Notes under the pieces: generated by a model
What the model was told of the DNA's origin: nothing
The model's database searches: none
Seen by the model: only the letters and a program-made list of their open reading frames with translations
Shown: in pieces, positions 32,571-40,463 of the stretch
Layout of the letters: each line of letters starts with the position of its first letter
How positions within the stretch are numbered: the first letter of the stretch is position 1
DNA from: CAADGU01 sp964581605
GTDB taxonomy: Bacteria > Chloroflexota > Anaerolineae > Promineifilales > Promineifilaceae
Assembly (NCBI GenBank): GCA_964581605.1
Contig: CAZOPF010000002.1
Span: forward strand, 92,776 to 156,775
Direction of reading: 5' to 3'
DNA: 64,000 nucleotides
Translations under genes and position numbers: made by a program

Positions 32571-34328
32571 CTAATGGGTAAACAGGCGCAGACCGCTGAA
32601 GATGAGCGTCATGCCATATTCGTCAGCGGCGGCGATGATGTCTTCGTCGCGGACGGAGCCGCCGGGTTGGATGATGTAGCGAACGCCGCTGCGATGGGCA
32701 CGGTCTATGTTGTCGCGGAAGGGGAAAAAGGCGTCGGAACTGAGGGCCACGTTTTGCAATTTGTCCAGCCAGTCGCGGCGTTCGACGGCCGTGAGCGGGG
32801 CAGGGATTTCGGCGAATAATGCTTCCCACGACGGCCGTTCCACTTCCCCAATTTCGTCCAACACATACAAATCAATGGCATTGTTCTTCACCGCTCGCTG
32901 TATGCCCTCTTTGAATTGGAAGCCCAGCACACGCGGGTGCTGCCGCAGCCACCAGTTGTCCGTCTTGCCGCCCGCCAACCGGGTGCAATGAACCCGTGAC
33001 TGCTGCCCCGCGCCCATGCCCACCACCTGCCCAGCCACAGCGTAACAGACAGTGTTGGATTGGGCGTATTTGGTGGCGATGGTGGCCACGATGAGGTCAC
33101 GTTTGGCGCTGTCGGGCAGGTCGTGGCTGGCGGAGACGATGTTGGTCAACAGGCCGGCGTCAATGCGGGCATCGTTGCGGCGCTGTTGGAAGGTGAGGCC
33201 ATAGACTTGGCGTGTTTCCAGCAGGGGGGGCTCATAATCCGGATCCATTTGCACAATGGGGTAGCTGCCGTTTTTCTTTTTGCGCAGCAGTTCCAGCGCC
33301 TCTGGTTCATACCCTGGCGCAATCACGCCATCAGACACTTCGCGGTTGATGAGGCGGGCGGTTACTAAATCTACCGGGTCGCTGAGCGCCACCCAATCAC
33401 CAAAGGAGGACATGCGGTCGGCCCCCCGCGCCCGGGCGTAGGCGGTGGCGAGTGGGGTGAGTTCCAGATCATCCACAAAGTAGGCCTGGGCTTCGGCGGG
33501 GGTGAGGGGCACGGCCGTTGCCGCACCCGCCGGACTGACATGCTTGAACGAGGCGGCGGCGGGTAGGCCAGTGGCGGCTTTAAGTTCTTTCACCAACGGC
33601 CAGCCGTGTAGGGCGTCTAATAAGTTGATGGTTCCCGGCGAACCATTGAGCACTTGCAGCGGCAGTTTGCCCTGCATGGTGTATAGCTGCGCCGGTTTTT
33701 GGTGGGGGTTGATGCCATAGCGCAGGGGCAATTGGCTGTGGGTGTGGCGGAATTGGGCGCGCAGATAGTTGCTGATAGCGTCATCGTAGACGGCCGTGTG
33801 CTGAAATGCCTTGAGCGCCAATGCCTGCCGGGTCTCCCGGCTGGTATCGCCGTGCCCCCGAATTTCCGCCAGCACCGGCTCATAATCGGCCGGGTCGCAG
33901 AGAATGGTGACACGCTCATGGTTTTTGGCCGCCGCCCGCAATAAGGTCACGCCGCCAATATCAATTTGCTCTATCGCTTCCGCCAATGTCACTCCCTCTT
34001 TGGCGACTGTTTGTTGGAAGGGGTAGAGATTGCAGACGACCAGATCAACGTTGGTGTACCCCTGCGCGGCTAAATCGGCCTGATCGCTGGCCGTGTTGCG
34101 GGCCAGGATGCCGCCATGCACGGCCGGATGTAATGTCTTGACACGGCCGTCCAGCATTTCTGGCGCACCCGTCAGGTCAGACACATCTTGCACGGGCAAT
34201 CCGCCTTCGCGCAGGCTGCGGGCGGTGCCGCCGCTGGCGATCAATTGGAAACCAAGCTGATCCAGCCCTTGTGCCAGTTCCAATAATTTGTTTTTTTCCC
34301 ATACAGACAGTATTGCTTGTTTTGCCAT
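32571..34328 (-). CDS. purH: Bifunctional AICAR formyltransferase/IMP cyclohydrolase, long eukaryote-like form
   Basis: A 585-residue enzyme making the last two steps to IMP. The cyclohydrolase domain (1-190) has SGGTARSLREGG, DGRVKTLHPAVHGGILA and the NLYPF segment. The transformylase domain has FKHVSPAGAA (the catalytic Lys-His), RGADRMSSFGDWVALSDPVD, NREVSDGVIAPGYEPEAL and VGMGAGQQSRVHCTRLAGGK. Most bacterial PurH proteins are about 510-530 residues; this one has the longer transformylase layout known from animal and fungal ATIC (SSFGD.VALSD, KKKNG, LPDSA.RDLIVATIA). A GAGGAAAGAGG site precedes the ATG at 34328. Confidence 0.97.
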   Translation of the reverse strand: MAKQAILSVWEKNKLLELAQGLDQLGFQLIASGGTARSLREGGLPVQDVSDLTGAPEMLDGRVKTLHPAVHGGILARNTASDQADLAAQGYTNVDLVVCNLYPFQQTVAKEGVTLAEAIEQIDIGGVTLLRAAAKNHERVTILCDPADYEPVLAEIRGHGDTSRETRQALALKAFQHTAVYDDAISNYLRAQFRHTHSQLPLRYGINPHQKPAQLYTMQGKLPLQVLNGSPGTINLLDALHGWPLVKELKAATGLPAAASFKHVSPAGAATAVPLTPAEAQAYFVDDLELTPLATAYARARGADRMSSFGDWVALSDPVDLVTARLINREVSDGVIAPGYEPEALELLRKKKNGSYPIVQMDPDYEPPLLETRQVYGLTFQQRRNDARIDAGLLTNIVSASHDLPDSAKRDLIVATIATKYAQSNTVCYAVAGQVVGMGAGQQSRVHCTRLAGGKTDNWWLRQHPRVLGFQFKEGIQRAVKNNAIDLYVLDEIGEVERPSWEALFAEIPAPLTAVERRDWLDKLQNVALSSDAFFPFRDNIDRAHRSGVRYIIQPGGSVRDEDIIAAADEYGMTLIFSGLRLFTH

Positions 34329-34372
34329 TTCCCTCTTTCCTCTTCATTGTTTTTCACGTCGTCATTGTCGTA

Positions 34373-34436
34373 GGGGCAGGACAGGCGGGTGAAGCCTTGT
34401 CTATTCACCGATACATTATTCCCGCCTGTCTCGCCC
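34373..34436. repeat. Inverted repeat between purH and purA
   Basis: GGGGCAGGACAGGCGGG (34373-34389) pairs with CCCGCCTGTCTCGCCCC (34421-34437), with a nested GTGAA/TTCAC. It resembles the proS leader element at 16026-16099. A further imperfect repeat (GGGCGAGATGGCGCGG with CCGCGCCATCCCGCCC) fills 34457-34522. Confidence 0.65.
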
Positions 34437-34529
34437 CACCTGCCATTCGCCGCGTCAGGGCGAGATGGCGCGGGATGACGCCTTTCGTTATGGCAGAGGT
34501 TTCGCCGCGCCATCCCGCCCCTACAGGAA

Positions 34530-35819
34530 TTACAACCGGATGACCTGGTCGCGGCCGGGGCCGACGGAGATGTAGGTCACGGCCGTTTCCGTCTGCGCCG
34601 CAATAAATTCCACATAGTGCCGGGCATTGGCGGGCAGGTCGGCCAGCGTGCGTGCCCCGGTTACATCCTCCGGCCAGCCGTCCAAGACCTCATAAATGGG
34701 CTGGCAATCCGCCAACACCCGCAGGTCGGTGGGATAATGTTCCAACTGTTCCCCGCCCCGTTCGTAGGCCACGCAAACCGGTAGTTTTGGCAGCCCACTC
34801 AGGATGTCCAGCTTGGTAATCACCAGTTCCGTCAGCCCGTTGATGCGCACGGCGTGGCGCAGCAGCACCACATCCAGCCAGCCCACGCGGCGCGGCCGTC
34901 CCGTTGTCGTGCCATATTCATCCCAGGGATTGGCCCCTGTGCCGCGCAGCCGCACCGCTTCGTCGCCGCTCAATTCACAGGGAAACGGGCCGCTGCCCAC
35001 GCGGCTGGTAAATGCTTTGGCTACGCCAATGACCCGCCGCACCTTGTTTGGCCCCACCCCCAGCCCAATGAGCGCCCCGCCTGCCGTCGGCCAGGAACTG
35101 GTGACATACGGGTAGGTGCCATGATCCAGGTCGAGGAATGTGCCCTGTGCGCCTTCGGCCAATACGTTACGGCCGTGACGCAACGCCTGATCCACCAACA
35201 CTGAGCCGTCCACCAGATACGGGTGCAACCGTTGGGCATAGGTGGCAAATTCGGCGGCAACGGCCGTGCTGTCCAACGGTTCCGCCCCATAAATTTTCGT
35301 CAATGTTTCATTCGCGGCCGCAATATGTGTCTCAATCCGGTCGGCCAGCCCTTCAGGATCATCAAACAACTCTGCCCGTAACCCCACCCGGCTCGCCTTA
35401 TCCGTATACGCCGGGCCAATGCCCCGTAGCGTTGTGCCAATCGGGTCGCTCCCCCGATGCGCTTCCCTGGCCTTGTCCAGAGCCACATGCGCTGGCGTAA
35501 TCAGGTGCGCATTGCGGCTAATTTTTAAGCGGTGTGGCCCCACATCTACTCCCCGCGCCGTCAGCGCATCCATCTCCCGCAGCAGCACCGCCGGGTTGAT
35601 CACCGTGCCATTGCCAATCAGGCAAACCACGCCCGGATGAATAATGCCCGAAGGAATCAGGTGCAGCTTAAAAATCTCTCCCGCCACCGTCACCGTATGC
35701 CCGGCATTATCCCCGCCGCTAAACCGCGCCACCATATCTGCCTGCGCCGCCAACATATCGGTAATGCGCCCTTTACCCTCATCGCCCCATTGCGCGCCAA
35801 TGACCATATCCAGTGCCAT
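34530..35819 (-). CDS. purA: Adenylosuccinate synthetase
   Basis: A 429-residue GTP-dependent enzyme joining IMP and aspartate. GAQWGDEGKGRITDMLA is the N-terminal P-loop region with catalytic Asp; GDNAGHTV carries the catalytic His; SDPIGTTLRGIGPAYTDKAS and EGAQGTFLDLDHGTYPYVTS are further signatures, and EYGTTTGRPRRVGWLD lies near the end. Length is normal. It is upstream of purH on the same strand, separated by 200 bases with inverted repeats. No strong ribosome binding site but GGAGAGGC lies before the ATG at 35819. Confidence 0.97.
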   Translation of the reverse strand: MALDMVIGAQWGDEGKGRITDMLAAQADMVARFSGGDNAGHTVTVAGEIFKLHLIPSGIIHPGVVCLIGNGTVINPAVLLREMDALTARGVDVGPHRLKISRNAHLITPAHVALDKAREAHRGSDPIGTTLRGIGPAYTDKASRVGLRAELFDDPEGLADRIETHIAAANETLTKIYGAEPLDSTAVAAEFATYAQRLHPYLVDGSVLVDQALRHGRNVLAEGAQGTFLDLDHGTYPYVTSSWPTAGGALIGLGVGPNKVRRVIGVAKAFTSRVGSGPFPCELSGDEAVRLRGTGANPWDEYGTTTGRPRRVGWLDVVLLRHAVRINGLTELVITKLDILSGLPKLPVCVAYERGGEQLEHYPTDLRVLADCQPIYEVLDGWPEDVTGARTLADLPANARHYVEFIAAQTETAVTYISVGPGRDQVIRL

Positions 35820-36192
35820 CTTGCCTCTCCACTAGAAAGAATCCACAGATTACGCAGATTACTCAGATTCTTAATCGGTGGAAATCTGTGTAATCTGTGG
35901 ATTTCTTCCTGTTGTACTTTTGAACTGTCTCCTCAATGGAATTGTTGGGCACATCACCTTTTGGGTAGGTGTGCCGATGGATTATATCAAAAATTGGGGC
36001 GGGCAACTCATTGTCTGTTAAGGTTGGCAGGCAAACAAGTAGTGTGCTGACATGGAATCTGTTAGCATTCTTTATGAACTGTTCGTGAGTATTGGAACAA
36101 AGCCATACAAGTGAGCATTATGCCCACTGATGGCGGAAAATTTAACAAATCCGCCTGTACAATTATCCACTTCAAAAAGGAGAATATGTAGG
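35820..36192. other. Divergent intergenic region, purA to META lipoprotein
   Basis: About 373 bases without a supported gene. The first part (35833-35910) is an inverted repeat: ATCCACAGATTACGCAGATT and neighbours pair with AATCTGTGTAATCTGTGGAT. The remainder is AT-rich. TACAAT at 36158-36163, 29 bases before the META gene start, is a possible -10, but no matching -35 was found. Confidence 0.6.
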
Positions 36193-38274
36193 ATGAAAAC
36201 TGTCAGAATTATTTTGTTGTCTTTGGGACTGCTGGCGTTGGCTGCTTGCAGCAGTACCGAAGCGCCCGAAGCGGAAACAGTGGCTACGGCCGTGCCCGAC
36301 GCCACCACATCGCCAGACACGGCCGTAGAAACAGAGGCAGAGCCGGTGGCAGAACCAGAAACGGACGCTGCGCCAGAAACGGCCGTCGCCGAAGACCCCC
36401 TCACCGGCACATTCTGGTCACTGGTCAGCTTGCAAAATGCGGCCGGCGAAACGGTCAACGCCCTGCCGGGCACTGAAATCACGCTGGAATTTCAGGCAGG
36501 CGATTACAGTGGCAGCGCCGGTTGTAACCGTTACTTTGGCAGCTATCAGGTAGATGGCAGCAATTTGAATATGGGCGCTGCCGGTTCTACCATGATGATG
36601 TGCCAGGAAGAATCCTTGATGACCCAGGAAAGCAGTTATCTGGCTGCGTTAGGGTTGGTGCGCCAGTTCCAGATGACCGGCGAACAATTAACCCTGGCCG
36701 ATGAGAATGGCAACGTGGTGTTAACTTATACCGCCAAACAACCAGCCTCTTTAACCGGTACAACCTGGTTAGGAGTCAGCTTCAACAACGGCCGTGAAGC
36801 CGTGGTCTCCGCCTTACCAGAAGCGCAGATTACGGCCGTGTTCGCCGCCGATGGCACCCTCTCCGGCTCCACCGGCTGCAACAACTACACCACCACCTAC
36901 ACCACCGATGGCAACAACATCACCATCAACCCGCAAATTGCCACCACCAGCCGCGCCTGCGACCAGCCGCGCACCGAACAAGAAATGGCGTATCTGGCGG
37001 CGCTACCCCTGGCCACCACCTACAGCATCAGCGGCGATGTGCTGGAACTGCGCTCGGCTGAGGGTTCATTGCAGGCCAGTTACGTGGCCCAGCCCCCAAG
37101 TGCGCTGTCCGACAATTCCTGGTTGGTAACGGCCTATAACAACGGCAATCAGGCGGTGGTGGGTGTGATCAGCGGCACGCGGCTGACGGCCGTGTTCCAT
37201 GCCGATGGCACCATTTCCGGCAATAGTGGTTGTAACAGCTTCAGTGGCACGTACACCACCGATGGCAGCAATATCACCATTGGCCCCCTGGCGACAACGA
37301 TGATGGCCTGTGAGGAAGTGGTGATGCAGCAGGAGACGGCGTATCTGGCGGCGTTGCAATCGGCCGCTACTTACCAGGTGATGGGCGACACCATGCAACT
37401 GCGCACGGCCGATGATGCCCTGGCGGCGATGTTTGCGGCCGAGGCTGCCTCCGGGCTGGCGGGCAGCAGTTGGGATGTCATCTCCTATAACAACGGCAAT
37501 CAGGCCGTCGTCAGCCTGATGTTGGGCACAGAAATCACGGCCCAATTTGGGGAAGATGGCACCTTATCCGGTTTTAGTGGCTGCAATAATTACAGCACTA
37601 CTTACCAGGTAGATGGTGAAAACATCACCATTGGTGCCGTGGCTGCCACACAGATGTTTTGTGAATCACCGGAAGGGGTGATGGAGCAGGAGGCACAGTA
37701 CCTGGCGGCCCTGGCTACGGCCGCAACCTACCGCATTGATGGCCCCCGCATGGAAATGCGCGACGCCGAAGGCGCCCTGGTTGCCAACTTCCAGGAAGCG
37801 GGCTATGTGGAACCGGAAATGCTGGACTTCCTGGCTAATGCTACCTATCAGGTGGAAGAATCGGCTGCTGGTTCGGTGACGCTGGTCAATGGTGAATACC
37901 GTGAACCTATGGCCGAAGGGTCGGCCTCTGAACTGGTGGTGACGTGGACGGGTACGGCCGCAACCGGCACCTTAAACGAGCAGTTTGCCGCCGCTACCAT
38001 CATCACCGTTGATCCCGGTGGCAGCGGCACGTTTTATTACCTGTCCGTTTTCACTCCGGATGAAAGTGGGCAGTTGGTGAATACGGCCGTGACCTATCTT
38101 GGCGACCGGATCGTCGTCAATTCGCTGGACATCACCCGGAACACGATTGTGGTGCAGATGGGGCAGGCTGGCGAAGACGACCCCATGTGTTGCCCCACAG
38201 AACTGGTGGAGCGGGTATATACGCTGGAAGGGAATGAACTGGTATTGGTATCGGAAACAGTCATTGAACCGTGA
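36193..38274 (+). CDS. Lipoprotein with four META domains
   Basis: A 693-residue surface lipoprotein. The lipobox is LALAACSS near residue 17, followed by an acidic, Ala/Glu/Thr-rich linker to residue 72. Four repeated META (HslJ-like) domains of about 112 residues follow, at roughly 74-185, 190-298, 303-410 and 415-525. Each has the G(S/F)(S/T)GCNxY turn and a later cysteine (MMMCQEE, RACDQPR, MMACEEV, MFCESPE), so each domain probably holds a Cys pair. The last 150 residues form a separate domain (YQVEESAAGSVTLVNGEYRE). META domains are linked to heat-shock and secretion phenotypes; function here is unknown. An AAGGAG site lies 11 bases before the ATG. Confidence 0.9.
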   Translation: MKTVRIILLSLGLLALAACSSTEAPEAETVATAVPDATTSPDTAVETEAEPVAEPETDAAPETAVAEDPLTGTFWSLVSLQNAAGETVNALPGTEITLEFQAGDYSGSAGCNRYFGSYQVDGSNLNMGAAGSTMMMCQEESLMTQESSYLAALGLVRQFQMTGEQLTLADENGNVVLTYTAKQPASLTGTTWLGVSFNNGREAVVSALPEAQITAVFAADGTLSGSTGCNNYTTTYTTDGNNITINPQIATTSRACDQPRTEQEMAYLAALPLATTYSISGDVLELRSAEGSLQASYVAQPPSALSDNSWLVTAYNNGNQAVVGVISGTRLTAVFHADGTISGNSGCNSFSGTYTTDGSNITIGPLATTMMACEEVVMQQETAYLAALQSAATYQVMGDTMQLRTADDALAAMFAAEAASGLAGSSWDVISYNNGNQAVVSLMLGTEITAQFGEDGTLSGFSGCNNYSTTYQVDGENITIGAVAATQMFCESPEGVMEQEAQYLAALATAATYRIDGPRMEMRDAEGALVANFQEAGYVEPEMLDFLANATYQVEESAAGSVTLVNGEYREPMAEGSASELVVTWTGTAATGTLNEQFAAATIITVDPGGSGTFYYLSVFTPDESGQLVNTAVTYLGDRIVVNSLDITRNTIVVQMGQAGEDDPMCCPTELVERVYTLEGNELVLVSETVIEP

Positions 38275-38337
38275 GGTGTAACATGGCTGGGAAATAGTAA
38301 TAGCAGTTATCCGCCGTAATGAACCCGGAGGGTAGAG

Positions 38338-38375
38338 CAAGAGCGCAAAGGTAATGAGAAAACTTTGCGCTCTTG
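38338..38375. terminator. Perfect 13-bp hairpin just before tilS
   Basis: CAAGAGCGCAAAG (38338-38350) pairs with CTTTGCGCTCTTG (38363-38375) around a 12-base loop. It ends 9 bases before the tilS ATG and leaves no room for a ribosome binding site. It may end META transcription or hold down tilS translation. Confidence 0.65.
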
Positions 38376-38384
38376 CGTTGAAAA

Positions 38385-39845
38385 ATGGAACTTCACAAGT
38401 TGGAAGAGCAAGTAGCAGCACAGTGTCAGGGGCATTTGCCGCCGGAGGCACGGCTGGTGGTGGGGGTGTCTGGCGGGCCGGATTCATTGGCGCTGCTGCA
38501 TCTGCTGGCGCGGGTGGTGGGGACGGAGCGGGTGGTGGCGGCGCATTTGCATCATGGGCTGCGGCCGCAGGCGGATGACGAACTGCTGTTTGTGGTACAA
38601 ACGGCCGTAACCTGGCACATCCCCATCGTCGTAGACAAAGTAGACGTACCGGCGCTGGCACAGGCCAATGGCTGGTCAATTGAAGAGGCCGCCCGCCATG
38701 CCCGCTATCGCTTTCTGGCGGAAACGGCCGTGCAAGAAAACACCCCTTTTGTCGCCGTCGCCCATCACGCCGATGACCAGGCGGAAACGGTGCTGCTGCA
38801 CCTGATTCGCGGCAGTGGGCTGGCCGGGCTGCGGGGGATGTTGCCCGTTTCGCCATTGCCGGGCGCGCCGGAGTTGATGTTGTTACGGCCGTTGCTCACC
38901 GTCTCCCGCCACGACATTGAAGCGTACTGTGCCACCTACCAACTTCAGCCCGTGTATGACCAGAGTAATGCCGACACGACCTATTTGCGTAACCGCATCC
39001 GCCACGAACTGCTGCCGCTGCTGGCGCAGTACAACCCGCAAATCAGCGTCCATTTACAGCAGTTAGCGGCCATCACGGCGGCGGATTATGCCTTGCTAGA
39101 GGAATGGTTCCAACCGTTTTGGCAGTCGGTGTATGTGGAGCAGGGGCAGGGCTGGCTGGCATTAGCGCGAGCACGCTGGCGAGAACTGCCGCTCAGTCAT
39201 CGGCGGCTGGCGCTGCGGCGGGGGATGTTGGTTTTACGGCCGTCCCAAACTGACATTAGCTTTCAGGTGGTGGAACTGGCGCGGGAACTGGTGGAGCGGG
39301 GCGTCACCGGCTCGCAAATGGATTTGCCGGGTGGGTTGACGTTGCGGCTGGAGTATGAGCGCATTTTGTTGGTGAATGATGAAGCGGCCGTTCCGCCTCC
39401 TTTTGGGCCGCAGTTGGCAACGGCTGAAGCCGTTGGACTCCCGATTCCGGGGCAGATGGCGTTGGGGGGTGGTTGGTGGTTGTATGCGCAGGAATATACG
39501 GAGGATACGGCCCGAAGCGGCTTCGGGTTGGCCGTGATTTCCCAAAACAGCGATCCCTGGGTGGCGTTTGTGGATGTGGGCGAGCGGGAATCGTTGACGG
39601 TGCGGCCGCGGCTGCCGGGGGAGCGGTTTCAGCCTTTGGGGATGCACGGCCGTCACGCCACCGTCAAAGAAGTGATGATTAACCGGAAAGCGGCGCAGGG
39701 GCTACGGCCGTTGTGGCCCATCGTGGCCCATGAAGAGCATCTGGTCTGGCTAGTGGGGCAGCAATTGGACGAACGGGTGCGGGTGACGGCCGTGTCCCGC
39801 CGCATCATCCGCCTCACCTGTCGCCGGGTTACCGCACTTTCCTGA
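38385..39845 (+). CDS. tilS: tRNA(Ile)-lysidine synthetase
   Basis: A 486-residue enzyme that changes C34 of the CAU-anticodon isoleucine tRNA to lysidine. PP-loop VGVSGGPDSLALLHLL (about 26-41), HLHHGLRPQADDE, ARHARYRFL and VAHHADDQAETVLLHLIRGS are the ATP-pyrophosphatase core. The C-terminal domain (RPRLPGERFQPLGMHGRHATVKEVMIN) is the tRNA-binding TilS-C fold. No ribosome binding site is visible because a hairpin abuts the ATG at 38385. Seven ACGGCCGT octamers lie within this gene, an unusually high number. Confidence 0.95.
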   Translation: MELHKLEEQVAAQCQGHLPPEARLVVGVSGGPDSLALLHLLARVVGTERVVAAHLHHGLRPQADDELLFVVQTAVTWHIPIVVDKVDVPALAQANGWSIEEAARHARYRFLAETAVQENTPFVAVAHHADDQAETVLLHLIRGSGLAGLRGMLPVSPLPGAPELMLLRPLLTVSRHDIEAYCATYQLQPVYDQSNADTTYLRNRIRHELLPLLAQYNPQISVHLQQLAAITAADYALLEEWFQPFWQSVYVEQGQGWLALARARWRELPLSHRRLALRRGMLVLRPSQTDISFQVVELARELVERGVTGSQMDLPGGLTLRLEYERILLVNDEAAVPPPFGPQLATAEAVGLPIPGQMALGGGWWLYAQEYTEDTARSGFGLAVISQNSDPWVAFVDVGERESLTVRPRLPGERFQPLGMHGRHATVKEVMINRKAAQGLRPLWPIVAHEEHLVWLVGQQLDERVRVTAVSRRIIRLTCRRVTALS

Positions 39846-39868
39846 ATTTTCTCGATCCTAAATAGCCG

Positions 39869-39896
39869 TTGACTGTATGCTATTTGTGCATACAAT
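39869..39896 (+). promoter_or_regulatory. brnTA promoter with palindromic operator in the spacer
   Basis: TTGACT (39869-39874), 16-base spacer, TACAAT (39891-39896). The spacer holds TGTATGC-N7-GCATACA (39874-39894), overlapping both boxes. The predicted start falls at or next to the brnT ATG (39903), giving a leaderless mRNA. Confidence 0.7.
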
Positions 39897-39902
39897 TCTT
39901 GC

Positions 39903-40178
39903 ATGAGCTATGAATGGGATCCAGATAAGGCAGAACTCAATCGGCTAAAACATGGTATCCATTTTGCCGATGCCGTAGCTGTGTTGGAAGATGAGTATGT
40001 GCTGTGGCAGGAAGACATTGGAAACTATGACGAAGAACGGTTTGTGGCCATAGGTTTGGATCACTTGGGGCAAATTCTCACTATTGTGTTTACATTTCGC
40101 GGAGAAAACATCCGGTTGATCTCAGCCAGAAATGCAACAAAAAATGAGCAAAGAGCATATGAGCGAGCAAGAAATTGA
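39903..40178 (+). CDS. brnT: BrnT-family toxin
   Basis: A 91-residue RelE-fold ribonuclease toxin. MSYEWDPDKAELNRLKHGIHFADA is the typical BrnT opening (W/D, K, N, KHG), followed by DEERFVAIGLDHLGQILTIVFT and the C-terminal IRLISARNATKNEQRAYE, where the R and E/R residues complete the expected active site. It overlaps the antitoxin gene. The promoter at 39869-39896 contains a palindrome, consistent with BrnA-mediated autoregulation known in this family. It lacks a leader and ribosome binding site. Confidence 0.92.
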   Translation: MSYEWDPDKAELNRLKHGIHFADAVAVLEDEYVLWQEDIGNYDEERFVAIGLDHLGQILTIVFTFRGENIRLISARNATKNEQRAYERARN

Positions 40179-40440
40179 CATGCGAGAGGAATATGATTTT
40201 AGCCATGCCAGACGAGGGCCGATTGTGCCAACTGCGCCGAATAAAACACGTATTACCATCCGCATTGATACCGATGTACTCAACTGGTTTCGTGAGCAGA
40301 TCAATGAACAGGGTGGTGGCAGTTACCAAACCTTGATGAATCAGGCATTACGTGAATTTATGGAGAATCAAGGCCAGGATTGGGAATCTATTATGCGCCG
40401 GGTGGTACGGGAAGAATTGCAACTGGCTAAGATGAGTTAA
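40132..40440 (+). CDS. brnA: BrnA-family antitoxin
   Basis: Antitoxin and autorepressor. The core (EYDFSHARRGPIVPTAPNKTRITIRID) and the ribbon-helix-helix segment TDVLNWFREQINEQGGGSYQTLMNQALREFM are typical. Four in-frame ATGs (40132, 40144, 40159, 40180) are possible; the two inner ones fit family length best, and the last lies 2 bases after the brnT stop. I give the longest frame (102 residues). It overlaps brnT by 47 bases if the first ATG is used. The tail NQGQDWESIMRRVVREELQL is amphipathic and probably wraps the toxin. Confidence 0.88.
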   Translation: MQQKMSKEHMSEQEIDMREEYDFSHARRGPIVPTAPNKTRITIRIDTDVLNWFREQINEQGGGSYQTLMNQALREFMENQGQDWESIMRRVVREELQLAKMS

Positions 40441-40463
40441 CAGGTTATCCACTTATTCGTTTT

